Assembly: GCA_037968895.1 (NCBI GenBank)
Contig: JBBKWJ010000042.1
Span: 1-15,920 of the forward strand
Source: JBBKWJ01 sp037968895
Lineage (GTDB): Bacteria; Actinomycetota; Acidimicrobiia; Acidimicrobiales; SZUA-35
Direction of reading: 5' to 3'
DNA length: 15,920 nt
The translations under genes were made by a program, and so were the position numbers. Under the pieces are notes generated by a model that saw only the letters and a list, made by a program, of their open reading frames with translations, was not told where the DNA came from and searched no databases. Numbering within the stretch: position 1 is the first letter of the stretch; each line of letters opens with the position of its first letter. This document shows positions 7,893 to 14,455 of the stretch, piece after piece.

Positions 7893-7898
7893 ACCAGC

Positions 7899-8390
7899 AT
7901 GAACATGAAAATGAAACCACCGAAGAAGTCCACTGCCGCGATAGCGGCACTCGGACTGGCCGGAGGCCTGGTATTCGGACTGGCTGGAATTGCCGGCGCC
8001 GCGCACGCTGGCGCAGAGACGGAGGGCTCATTTAGCGGGCGGGCCGAGATCAACAGCAATGCGACCAACAATCGCATTGTCGGCGATCCGAACGGTCGTG
8101 GCGAAGCGTATGTCTTCTCCACCGGTGGAGGCGTGGTTTGCTACGTGCTCAACGTCGCCAAGATTGGACCGGCCACCGCGGCGCATATCCACGAGGCATC
8201 AGCCGGATCAAACGGCCCTGTCGTCGTGACGCTCTCAGCTCCGACCAACGGCAGTTCGTCTGGTTGCATTGACACAGGCGACGCCGAGCTGGCGGCCGAT
8301 ATCACACTGCGTGAAAGCAGCGAATATTACGTGAACGTGCACAACGCTGAGTTTCCCGGCGGTGCCGTACGCGCACAACTGGGCCGCTGA
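7899..8390 (+). CDS. Secreted CHRD-domain protein
   Basis: This is a 163-residue exported protein. A basic N-terminus (MNMKMKPPKK) is followed by a hydrophobic core (about 12-32) and a probable signal peptidase I site after A35-H-A37. The mature part (about 44-162) is one CHRD domain, the module first described in chordin and common in bacterial secreted proteins. Its hallmarks are H96-I-H98 followed by GSNGPVVVTL, then YYVNVHN (143-149) and FPGGAVRAQL (152-161). C81 and C123 could form a disulfide outside the cell. The role of bacterial CHRD proteins is poorly known, and no enzyme site is evident. The gene seems to stand alone, with its own strong ribosome binding site, and converges on the HD-GYP gene 24 bp downstream. 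Confidence 0.9.
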   Translation: MNMKMKPPKKSTAAIAALGLAGGLVFGLAGIAGAAHAGAETEGSFSGRAEINSNATNNRIVGDPNGRGEAYVFSTGGGVVCYVLNVAKIGPATAAHIHEASAGSNGPVVVTLSAPTNGSSSGCIDTGDAELAADITLRESSEYYVNVHNAEFPGGAVRAQLGR

Positions 8391-8405
8391 GCCCGGGCAC
8401 GGCTC
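8389..8405. terminator. Weak candidate bidirectional terminator hairpin
   Basis: GAGCC (8389-8393) and GGCTC (8401-8405) pair around a seven-base loop between two convergent genes. The stem overlaps the CHRD stop codon. The stem is only five pairs and no T-run follows on either strand, so it may not act as an intrinsic terminator. Confidence 0.25.
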
Positions 8406-8414
8406 CCGGTAGCT

Positions 8415-10916
8415 CTAACAGGATTGTGCTGCTGACGCAGATGTCTGCGGACTCTGCGTCAGCGCGTGCTCGAAATCGACATAGTAGTCACCGGTATCAA
8501 TACAGCCGCCGAATCGGCGTGTGTAGCTATGGTGGAGCCGCCCTCCGAGGGGCGGCAATTCTGGACTGCTTGAACCGAAGGCAATCCGGTCAACCACTCC
8601 GCCAGCAATGTATTCGAGCGTCACTCCGCCACCGTTCTTGATGCCACCGCCGAGATAGGTAGCGTCAGGTGCGGGGCCGTCGAAGTTGGGATGGGCGAGA
8701 AGGAAGTGCTGACCGGGCGCTAAAACTTGAGTGCTGAATATGAACTGCACCTCGCCCTCATCGTTGATCAGTCGCATCCCCGCAAGCGGAGCTGGTGATG
8801 CAGTTGGATTGAACAACTCGCTGAACTCATTAGATCCGCTGCCAGGCCCGTCCGTCCGGATCTCAGAAATCACAAGGTGGTTCGGCACTCCAGGAGTCGA
8901 CCCGACCGAGCCGCAGCCAAACGACCCAGCCGTAGAAGCTGTAGGCGTAACGCCTGCGGCGTGGAACTTCCTTACAAAGTCGCTCGAGTTGTTTCCTGAG
9001 TCGACACAACTTCCGCCACTCGTCGCATTCCGCCGGACGTAGCTCTGCGGGTTCGACGTCGATCCCGGGTCGAACGGAGGCACCCCAGTCCCTTCGGCTA
9101 TCGACGAGGCGGCAACGATCGATGGCTTTTTCTCGGTCCGAGCGCGCGTCCCAACCACGTCGATATAGCCAGAACCTCCATCAATCCCGATTGCGATGGA
9201 AAGCGGCAACGAGCTCGAGAATGTGCGATCCGCACCCCCAGCCAGAGACGAACCCGCCCTGGCGAGCAAAAAGAACGAACCTGCTGGCAGCGTCCCAGAT
9301 CCGAGCGGCACGCTCTCGAACTGCCCTCCTGAGCTGAGCAGCCGAACCGAAACGCCAGCGAGCGAAACGGCGGAGCCTGACGCGTTGTAGAGCTCAACGA
9401 AATCGCCGGACGGATTGGCTCCGGCAGCAGAGAACTCGCTGATCAACAAACCAGCACCGCCGGTGGACGCGACGGTCGTCGTCGTGGCCGGCGCGGTGGT
9501 CGTGCCAGGCGCGGCTGTCGTGCGCGGTGTCGAAGAGGTGCTGGTTCTGGTGGTTGCGACTGTCGTACTGGCCTTCGTCGGTCCGTTTGTCGTGGTCTCG
9601 GTTGATTCAAGCGATGTGTCGACTGATGTCGATGTCGAGCTACCCACTGTCGTAGGGCTGTCCTCACCGATTGTTGCACCGGTTGAACCGTCACCATCTG
9701 AAGCGTCACCGCCTGGTTCCGATTCATTAGTGGTCGAGAACTCTGTGGAGTCTGCGGTTTCCGACTCTTGATCGACGAATGCGAGAGCCGCTGGTTCGGA
9801 AAATGGCACGGCGAGTGGGGCTACCAAAGAGACAGCTCCAACAATCGCGACACCAGCTGTGCCAGCGACCGAGGCCATGACGGGCGCAGAGACTGCCGTG
9901 ACCGATGGCAGTCCAAAGAGCGACGCCAGCCAGCTCAGGGGCCCAGCGACGAAACGAAGCCGACTCACACCAACGGCGAGGAAGGCACGCACCACATCTG
10001 GATCAAACTGCGAACCAGCGCACCTCGCAACCTCTTCAAGCGCAATAGCGCTGGTCATCGGCTTTTTGTAGGAACGGGCCGAGGTCATCACGTCATAGGC
10101 ATCCGCGACGGCAACGATTCGGGCACCCAAATGAATATCCGTGCCAGCCAGGCCAGCCGGATAGCCGCCACCATCCCAGCGCTCGTGGTGTTGGCCGACA
10201 GCCGCGACCCATTCGCCGAGCCACGGGGCCAACGGAGCTACGAGGCGCTCCCCTTGCCATGTGTGTGACTTGAGGACTTCCCACTCATCTTGGTCTGGTC
10301 GACTTGAACTGTTCAGGATCTTAGCTGGGACCATCAGCTTCCCAAGATCGTGCAGCAACGCAGCCCATCGAAGCTGGTTTGCATCCTTTTCGCCGAGGCC
10401 CATCTCCGCAATGATCAGGTCGGTGTATGCGCGCACTCGTTCACAGTGGCCGCGGGTCAGCCGATCATGCGCACTGAGCATGGCCAAGAGTTCAAGCATC
10501 TGGCCCGCGTAACTCATCTCAGAATCAAAGGCCACTCCAGAGGCCCGCACTTCTTCGATTCGCTTGGCCAGATTCCGGCTCGAACCGGTTCGCAGCGCCA
10601 TGGCATAGCGGTTCGGGGCCTCATCAGGGAACACCAGAGAGAGCGACAACAAAACGGGCAGCGGGGCAAAACGTCGTATGACGCGTTCGGTGAGCAACAA
10701 GACGATCGTCGAGACCGCCGCAACTCCAAGAAACCACAGAATCGTCGGAACACGAAGCGTGTCTGGCGGATAGGCCCGTCCGATCGACAACGCGATCAGG
10801 CCGCTGGCCGTAACTGGGGCCAGCACGAAAACAACCTTAAGCAGGCGCGCCAAACCCGGCTTCGCACTCCAGGCGCTGCCCGACCGGTCTGAGAGTTGAG
10901 TTGGACCGTTTTCCAT
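8415..10916 (-). CDS. Membrane HD-GYP phosphodiesterase fused to an extracellular Thr/Ser stalk and two lamin-tail domains
   Basis: This 833-residue protein has an unusual architecture. Two membrane helices (about 27-46 and 58-77) are followed by a cytoplasmic HD-GYP domain (about 135-320). The metal-site residues are present: H157 in GHCERVRAY, H189-D190 in HDLGK, the signature H243-H-E-R-W-D-G-G-G-Y-P253, and DAYDVMTSARSYK at 272-284. Hydrolysis of cyclic di-GMP is therefore expected. A third hydrophobic stretch (about 340-372) should carry the chain outside. A low-complexity Thr/Ser/Glu-rich stalk (about 383-485) leads to two lamin-tail-type beta-sandwich domains, each beginning [LI]-[LV]-I-S-E (about 489-660 and 680-830). 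Each ends with a GG-x-C-[IV]-D-[ST]-G...DF element (C637, C805). An odd helix count gives a consistent topology, with enzyme inside and lamin-tail domains outside. The ATG at 10914-10916 lacks a clear ribosome binding site. The gene is 125 bp downstream of nei on the same strand and probably separate from it. Confidence 0.9.
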   Translation of the reverse strand: MENGPTQLSDRSGSAWSAKPGLARLLKVVFVLAPVTASGLIALSIGRAYPPDTLRVPTILWFLGVAAVSTIVLLLTERVIRRFAPLPVLLSLSLVFPDEAPNRYAMALRTGSSRNLAKRIEEVRASGVAFDSEMSYAGQMLELLAMLSAHDRLTRGHCERVRAYTDLIIAEMGLGEKDANQLRWAALLHDLGKLMVPAKILNSSSRPDQDEWEVLKSHTWQGERLVAPLAPWLGEWVAAVGQHHERWDGGGYPAGLAGTDIHLGARIVAVADAYDVMTSARSYKKPMTSAIALEEVARCAGSQFDPDVVRAFLAVGVSRLRFVAGPLSWLASLFGLPSVTAVSAPVMASVAGTAGVAIVGAVSLVAPLAVPFSEPAALAFVDQESETADSTEFSTTNESEPGGDASDGDGSTGATIGEDSPTTVGSSTSTSVDTSLESTETTTNGPTKASTTVATTRTSTSSTPRTTAAPGTTTAPATTTTVASTGGAGLLISEFSAAGANPSGDFVELYNASGSAVSLAGVSVRLLSSGGQFESVPLGSGTLPAGSFFLLARAGSSLAGGADRTFSSSLPLSIAIGIDGGSGYIDVVGTRARTEKKPSIVAASSIAEGTGVPPFDPGSTSNPQSYVRRNATSGGSCVDSGNNSSDFVRKFHAAGVTPTASTAGSFGCGSVGSTPGVPNHLVISEIRTDGPGSGSNEFSELFNPTASPAPLAGMRLINDEGEVQFIFSTQVLAPGQHFLLAHPNFDGPAPDATYLGGGIKNGGGVTLEYIAGGVVDRIAFGSSSPELPPLGGRLHHSYTRRFGGCIDTGDYYVDFEHALTQSPQTSASAAQSC

Positions 10917-11041
10917 TACCAGTCAGGTCGACACATTTTCGACAGATATTTAGCTTGGGCCAGAAGATAATCCACCAGCACGCCAGCCGGATTTCCATAA
11001 CTCCTGGTTGCTCGGCGCATACGGCCCTGTGGCGTCGCCGC

Positions 11042-11953
11042 CTACGTCCTATAGCGGGACAAGTTTGTCTCAACTCGAAGCGATGTGTCGGCCTCGAGTT
11101 CCAGCGAGTCGCTAGAAAGCAACCGCCTTGCCGGGTGCAGGGCAAGAAGCTTCGATGCCCTCTTTAGGTCGACTCTTGTGGCCGACTCCGGTTGGCAGCT
11201 AGGGCACCACGCCGTGCGACGCTGCCAGGGAGTCGAGGAGCCGTTTAAGCGCGTGATCTTCGTGCCACAGAGCTTGCACAATCCAATTCGACTCGGCAGC
11301 ACCCATTGGTCAGGAGTATTGAGGCGACGTCCGGTTGTGTTCTGAGGTCCTCTGGCCGCGTTCGTCCGTATCAGTGCTGCACCGATGGAGACGATCGGCC
11401 CCACATCGTCAATCGACGCGACCGGGGTAAACGGACTCAGTCCACAGATGAATGGTGTTTCGACTGCATAGATGTTTCCGAATCCCGCAAGGATTTTCTG
11501 ATCAAGCAAGGCCGCGCTGAGGTGGGTTTCGCCAGCCCCGCTAAGTCGGGAGATCGCTGCCTCGTGATCGTATGGTCCACAAAGGTCTGGCCCGAGATGG
11601 CCAGTGAAGTGGTGTTCTCTCGTCGTGTCGATGAGATGGAGCAGCGGAATGTCAACACCGGTCATGATGCCGGTCTCAAATCTGATTTCGAATCGCCTCC
11701 TCCACTCTGGCACCGACAGTACGGGAGAGACTCGAACTCGCCCTTGCATCAGCAAATGCAGATGCATCGTAGTTCCGTTGTCGAAACGGCAAAGCAAATG
11801 CTTTCCCGTCGAATCAACGCTGGTCAGAACCGCCCCGCTGAGGTCTGCCGTTGCGAGCCGGGGGTGGCGGAATACGGAAGACTGCACCGTCTCGCCAAGG
11901 AACCTCTCGCTTACTTTCGCGGCGAGGCGGCGAAGTGTGTCTCCCTCAGGCAT
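11042..11953 (-). CDS. nei: Fpg/Nei-family DNA glycosylase/AP lyase (endonuclease VIII-like)
   Basis: This is a 303-residue base-excision repair enzyme that removes oxidised bases and cuts the abasic site. After loss of Met the N-terminus is P2-E3-G-D-T, which supplies the Schiff-base nucleophile and general acid. MPEGDT rather than MPELPE points to the Nei branch. K51 sits in TGKHLL, the conserved beta-hairpin lysine. The helix-two-turn-helix region has LLDQKILAGFGNIYAVE with N160. The zinc finger is C226-x2-C229...C250-x2-C253, with the DNA-contacting arginine region RRTAWCPSCQ. About 50 residues follow the zinc finger, whereas most family members stop just after it, so the extension is odd. 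The gene is divergent from the small membrane protein gene. There is no Shine-Dalgarno, but a TAGAAT hexamer stands six bases before the ATG, as in leaderless genes. Confidence 0.95.
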   Translation of the reverse strand: MPEGDTLRRLAAKVSERFLGETVQSSVFRHPRLATADLSGAVLTSVDSTGKHLLCRFDNGTTMHLHLLMQGRVRVSPVLSVPEWRRRFEIRFETGIMTGVDIPLLHLIDTTREHHFTGHLGPDLCGPYDHEAAISRLSGAGETHLSAALLDQKILAGFGNIYAVETPFICGLSPFTPVASIDDVGPIVSIGAALIRTNAARGPQNTTGRRLNTPDQWVLPSRIGLCKLCGTKITRLNGSSTPWQRRTAWCPSCQPESATRVDLKRASKLLALHPARRLLSSDSLELEADTSLRVETNLSRYRT

Positions 11954-11959
11954 CTTTGG

Positions 11960-11965
11960 ATTCTA
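11960..11965 (-). promoter_or_regulatory. -10 hexamer TAGAAT placed for leaderless nei transcription
   Basis: On the minus strand TAGAAT is followed by exactly six bases and then the nei ATG. The A of ATG would then be the +1 nucleotide, as is common for leaderless actinobacterial genes with a TANNNT -10. No Shine-Dalgarno is seen and no TTGACA-like -35 is visible at 17 bases. The spacing and the good hexamer make this the best promoter call in the window. Confidence 0.5.
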
Positions 11966-11983
11966 TTTGGGGGATTTCCCGCA

Positions 11984-11996
11984 TTCCCCTAGGGAA
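11984..11996. repeat. Palindrome TTCCC-CTA-GGGAA in the divergent nei / membrane-protein region
   Basis: Five-base arms with a three-base centre lie at about the -31 to -43 position of nei and 22 bp before the start of the divergent gene. A second, overlapping inverted pair (GGGGA...TCCCC) begins a few bases to the left. This could be an operator for either gene. It does not resemble the actinobacterial LexA box. Confidence 0.25.
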
Positions 11997-12018
11997 GCCG
12001 CAGGTCATACTCAGAAGA

Positions 12019-12474
12019 ATGGAACTCAACCCAGCTACTGCTACCCCACCGCCACCTCAGCGACCGCCACTCACGCTTCGGGATCGTCCGGTGCGACTTG
12101 CCGGCATTCTCCTCGCCTGCTCAACCCCGATCACTGGATTCCTCTCCTACGCCATACTTGCGATCTTGCTCGGCGAGTCCCGGCTTGAAGGTTCGGATGG
12201 ACTCACTGGTGCGGGCGTCGCTGCGCTCATTGGGCCAGCAATTCTTGGCTCCCTTCTGGTGCTCTGGAGCTTCCTAACTACCAAAAGACCGAATCGGCAG
12301 ACAATCGCATTGGCGACAGCAGCGATCAGCGCGACCTTGCTGGGCGTCGGACTCTGGTCGACGCTGTCCGCCAGCAATGATGCATCGATCGGCGGAGGCC
12401 TGCTCGTCATGGCAGCCCTCCCGCTAGGCGTCGCCGCCCTCCTGCTGTTTCGGTCCAAACCCGCCGCCGGATGA
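12019..12474 (+). CDS. Small four-helix membrane protein, function unknown
   Basis: I do not recognise a family for this 151-residue protein. A short Pro/Thr-rich N-terminus (ATATPPPPQRPPL) precedes four hydrophobic segments at roughly 27-50, 62-84, 92-111 and 119-141. The hydrophilic ends are short and the C-terminus ends RSKPAAG. No catalytic or binding motif is visible. The open frame extends upstream to 11851, but that part lies opposite the nei coding region. The ATG at 12019, preceded by AGAAG, gives a normal membrane-protein start and leaves room for the divergent promoter. It ends 27 bp before the SDR gene on the same strand. That gene seems to have its own promoter, so a functional link is uncertain. 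Confidence 0.7.
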   Translation: MELNPATATPPPPQRPPLTLRDRPVRLAGILLACSTPITGFLSYAILAILLGESRLEGSDGLTGAGVAALIGPAILGSLLVLWSFLTTKRPNRQTIALATAAISATLLGVGLWSTLSASNDASIGGGLLVMAALPLGVAALLLFRSKPAAG

Positions 12475-12489
12475 GCCAGTCGAGCGCGG

Positions 12490-12495
12490 TAACCT
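12490..12495 (+). promoter_or_regulatory. -10 hexamer TAACCT placed for a leaderless SDR start
   Basis: TAACCT is followed by exactly six bases and then the GTG start of the SDR gene, matching the TANNNT-N6-start pattern of leaderless actinobacterial mRNAs. No Shine-Dalgarno precedes the GTG, which supports this reading. The -35 region is not recognisable and would lie over the end of the preceding gene. Confidence 0.45.
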
Positions 12496-12501
12496 GCGTG
12501 C

Positions 12502-13293
12502 GTGATACCGCACCAGTTTTCTCTTGAGGGCAGAACTGCACTGATCACCGGTGCCGGGAGTCCAACGGGCATCGGGTTCGCCGCCGCACGGATGCTTGCC
12601 GAACTCGGCGCTCAGGTCATGGTCACGTCAACAACTGACCGAATCCATGACCGCGTCGACGAACTCACACAAGCTGGCTTCGACGCACACGGAGTCTTCG
12701 GTGATCTGACAGATGAATCGACAGTCGAGCGGATTGTGGCCGCAACGGTTTCTGCACTCGGCTCGGTCGACATCCTCGTCAACAATGCAGGCATGACCAG
12801 CGTCAGCCAATCCGGTAGTAACGAAGCAGACGAGGCGACCGAACTGCCGTACGCCCAATGGCGAGCGTCGATCGAACGAAATCTCGACACTGCCTTCTTG
12901 ATGTCGCGCGCTGTGATTCCGCATATGCGATCCAGGAGTTGGGGCCGGATCATCTCTGTGGCAAGCGTGACCGGACCAGTGATGGCAATGCGGCACGAAC
13001 CCGCATACGCGGCGTCTAAGGCCGGTTTGGTTGGCCTGACACGAGCGCTCGCTCTTGACCATGCCGCCGATGGCATTACGGTCAACGCCGTTGCGCCTGG
13101 TTGGATCGAAACTGGTTCACAAACACCGAATGAGCGAGCCGAAGGCCTTATTACACCGGTCGGCCGCAGCGCCGGGCCCGACGAGGTTGCGAGCGCTATC
13201 GCTTGGCTAGCCACGCCCGGTGCCGCCTACACGACGGGCCAATGCATCACGATCGACGGCGGTAACTCAATCGCAGAGGAGCGTTCGCGCTAA
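12502..13293 (+). CDS. Classical short-chain dehydrogenase/reductase (SDR)
   Basis: This 263-residue oxidoreductase has the full classical SDR set. The nucleotide loop is T16-G-A-G-S-P-T-G-I-G25, with two more residues than the usual TGxxxGIG. An acidic D68-L-T follows strand 3. N94-N-A-G97 supports the core and N127 lies in the helix. The catalytic residues are S155, Y169 and K173 (YAASK). PGWIETG follows at 199-205, and TIDGG closes the fold. This is the FabG-like group, which oxidises or reduces an alcohol/ketone with NAD(P). The substrate cannot be read from the sequence. A 10-residue insertion after NNAG (SQSGSNEADE) may shape the active site. The GTG start fits the fold and the leaderless promoter. 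The stop lies six bases before the M20 hydrolase gene, so the two genes are almost surely co-transcribed. Confidence 0.92.
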   Translation: MIPHQFSLEGRTALITGAGSPTGIGFAAARMLAELGAQVMVTSTTDRIHDRVDELTQAGFDAHGVFGDLTDESTVERIVAATVSALGSVDILVNNAGMTSVSQSGSNEADEATELPYAQWRASIERNLDTAFLMSRAVIPHMRSRSWGRIISVASVTGPVMAMRHEPAYAASKAGLVGLTRALALDHAADGITVNAVAPGWIETGSQTPNERAEGLITPVGRSAGPDEVASAIAWLATPGAAYTTGQCITIDGGNSIAEERSR

Positions 13294-13299
13294 ACAGAT

Positions 13300-14430
13300 A
13301 TGGAATCACTCATCGCATTCCGACGTCACCTCCATGCACATCCGGAGTTGGCCCACGCCGAACACGAGACTGCGCGGCGCGTCATCGAGTTCTTGACAGT
13401 GCTCGAGCCAGAGCAGATCCTCACCGGGGTCGGCGGAACCGGGGTAATAGCAACCTTTGATTCGGGCGTCGCCGGACCGACGATTCTCTTCCGTAGCGAA
13501 CTCGATGCACTGCCAATCGACGAGCACAACGTGGCAGGGCACGGCTCCACTCAACCTGGCGTTTCCCACAAGTGCGGCCACGACGGCCACACCGCCATCC
13601 TCGTTGGCCTCGCCCAACGGCTGGCAACAGTCCGCCCGTTCTCGGGCAAAGTGCACCTCCTTTTCCAGCCCGCCGAAGAAACCGGGACCGGGGCGGCAGC
13701 GGTGCTCGCCGACCCCACCTTTGAGCCGATCCGACCCGACTTCGGCATAGCTATTCACAACATGCCCGGCTTCCAGCTGCACACCGTTGTCGTCAAACCG
13801 GGCTCGATGTACGCCGCAGTTCGTAGTCTGGTGATTCGTTACGTCGGCCGTACCGCTCACGCCGCCGAACCGGACAAGGGTGAAAACCCGTCGCTTGCTA
13901 TCGCCGACCTACTCCGTGAGTGCGATCAACTTACCGACAACGATCTCACCTCACCGACCTTCGGAGTGATCACGCCAGTCCACGTGCTCATCGGGTCTCC
14001 GGCATACGGAGTGTCGGCTGGAGCGGGCGAGATTCACCTCACAATCCGCGGCGTCGACAGCGCCAGACTCGACTCGCTCTTTGAAGCGGTTGTGTCGAAG
14101 GGGCGACAGTTCGCAGAGCGTGATCGACTCCAGTTCGATCTTGACATCGTCGAGGACTTCCGGGCCAACGTCAACGATCCACACATCACAAAGCTCGTCC
14201 AAACTGCGGCTGAAGACTGCGGTTTTGACGTCATCGTTCCCGACGTAGGTCTGCCACACGGTGAAGACTTTGGCCTCTTCGGCGAGCATTTCCCTTGTTG
14301 CATGGTGCTGCTAGGGGCTGGGGTCACGCACGATCCAGTCCACAACCCTGACTATGACTTCCCCGATGAACTCATCGCAACAGGAGTGGACCTACTTGAC
14401 CGCATCGTGCGCAGGACCGACACGCCCTGA
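13300..14430 (+). CDS. M20-family amidohydrolase / metallopeptidase (hippurate hydrolase-like)
   Basis: This 376-residue zinc-dependent hydrolase belongs to the M20D group, which removes acyl groups from amino acids or related amides. The N-terminus has RRHLHAHPEL (8-17). Metal ligands are C92 and H94 in HKCGHDGHT, E127 or E126 in PAEE, H153 in HNMPG, and H348 in HNPDYDF near the C-terminus. The lid or dimerisation domain (about 175-285) contains GRTAHAAEPDKGENP with H187. A cysteine as first metal ligand is typical of this subgroup. There is no signal peptide, so the enzyme is cytoplasmic. The ATG lies six bases after the SDR stop. GAGGAG at 13276-13281 is rather far upstream, so translation probably relies on coupling. 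Pairing with an SDR and facing a peptide-type importer suggests breakdown of an imported amide, but the true substrate is unknown. Confidence 0.93.
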   Translation: MESLIAFRRHLHAHPELAHAEHETARRVIEFLTVLEPEQILTGVGGTGVIATFDSGVAGPTILFRSELDALPIDEHNVAGHGSTQPGVSHKCGHDGHTAILVGLAQRLATVRPFSGKVHLLFQPAEETGTGAAAVLADPTFEPIRPDFGIAIHNMPGFQLHTVVVKPGSMYAAVRSLVIRYVGRTAHAAEPDKGENPSLAIADLLRECDQLTDNDLTSPTFGVITPVHVLIGSPAYGVSAGAGEIHLTIRGVDSARLDSLFEAVVSKGRQFAERDRLQFDLDIVEDFRANVNDPHITKLVQTAAEDCGFDVIVPDVGLPHGEDFGLFGEHFPCCMVLLGAGVTHDPVHNPDYDFPDELIATGVDLLDRIVRRTDTP

Positions 14431-14454
14431 GGCTTGCCGCTTCAGCAAAGAGCC
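14431..14454. terminator. Weak candidate hairpin between convergent M20 and dppC-like genes
   Basis: The 25 bp between two facing stop codons can fold imperfectly. GGCT (14431-14434) pairs with AGCC (14451-14454), with an inner TGC/GCA pairing and a bulge. No T-run follows. It may serve both strands but is a weak call. Confidence 0.22.
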
Positions 14455-14455
14455 G

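Larger units (their letters stand above)
7562..7898. other. 337-bp divergent intergenic region between glnN and the CHRD gene
   Basis: This gap must hold the promoters of both flanking genes, which point away from each other. I see no convincing -35/-10 pair on either strand. A TTGATA on the minus strand (7638-7643) lacks a good -10 at normal spacing, and TTGACC at 7756-7761 has none either. No NtcA-type GTA-N8-TAC site is present upstream of glnN. An inverted repeat (7692-7737) is listed separately. An open frame with a TTG start at 7809 runs through part of the gap into the CHRD gene, but its N-terminal 30 residues look non-coding. No tRNA or small-RNA structure was recognised. Confidence 0.5.

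Noticed and set aside
7809..7898. N-terminal extension of the CHRD gene from a TTG start
   Set aside because: GGAGG with ideal spacing before the ATG at 7899, and a normal signal peptide directly after it, fix the start. The 30 extra residues would block a usable signal peptide.
9415..9771. A plus-strand open frame rich in Val, Ala and Ser opposite the HD-GYP gene
   Set aside because: It is the antisense shadow of the Thr/Ser-rich stalk. Repeated ACN/TCN codons read in reverse as valine-rich sequence. It has no start signal and no family likeness.
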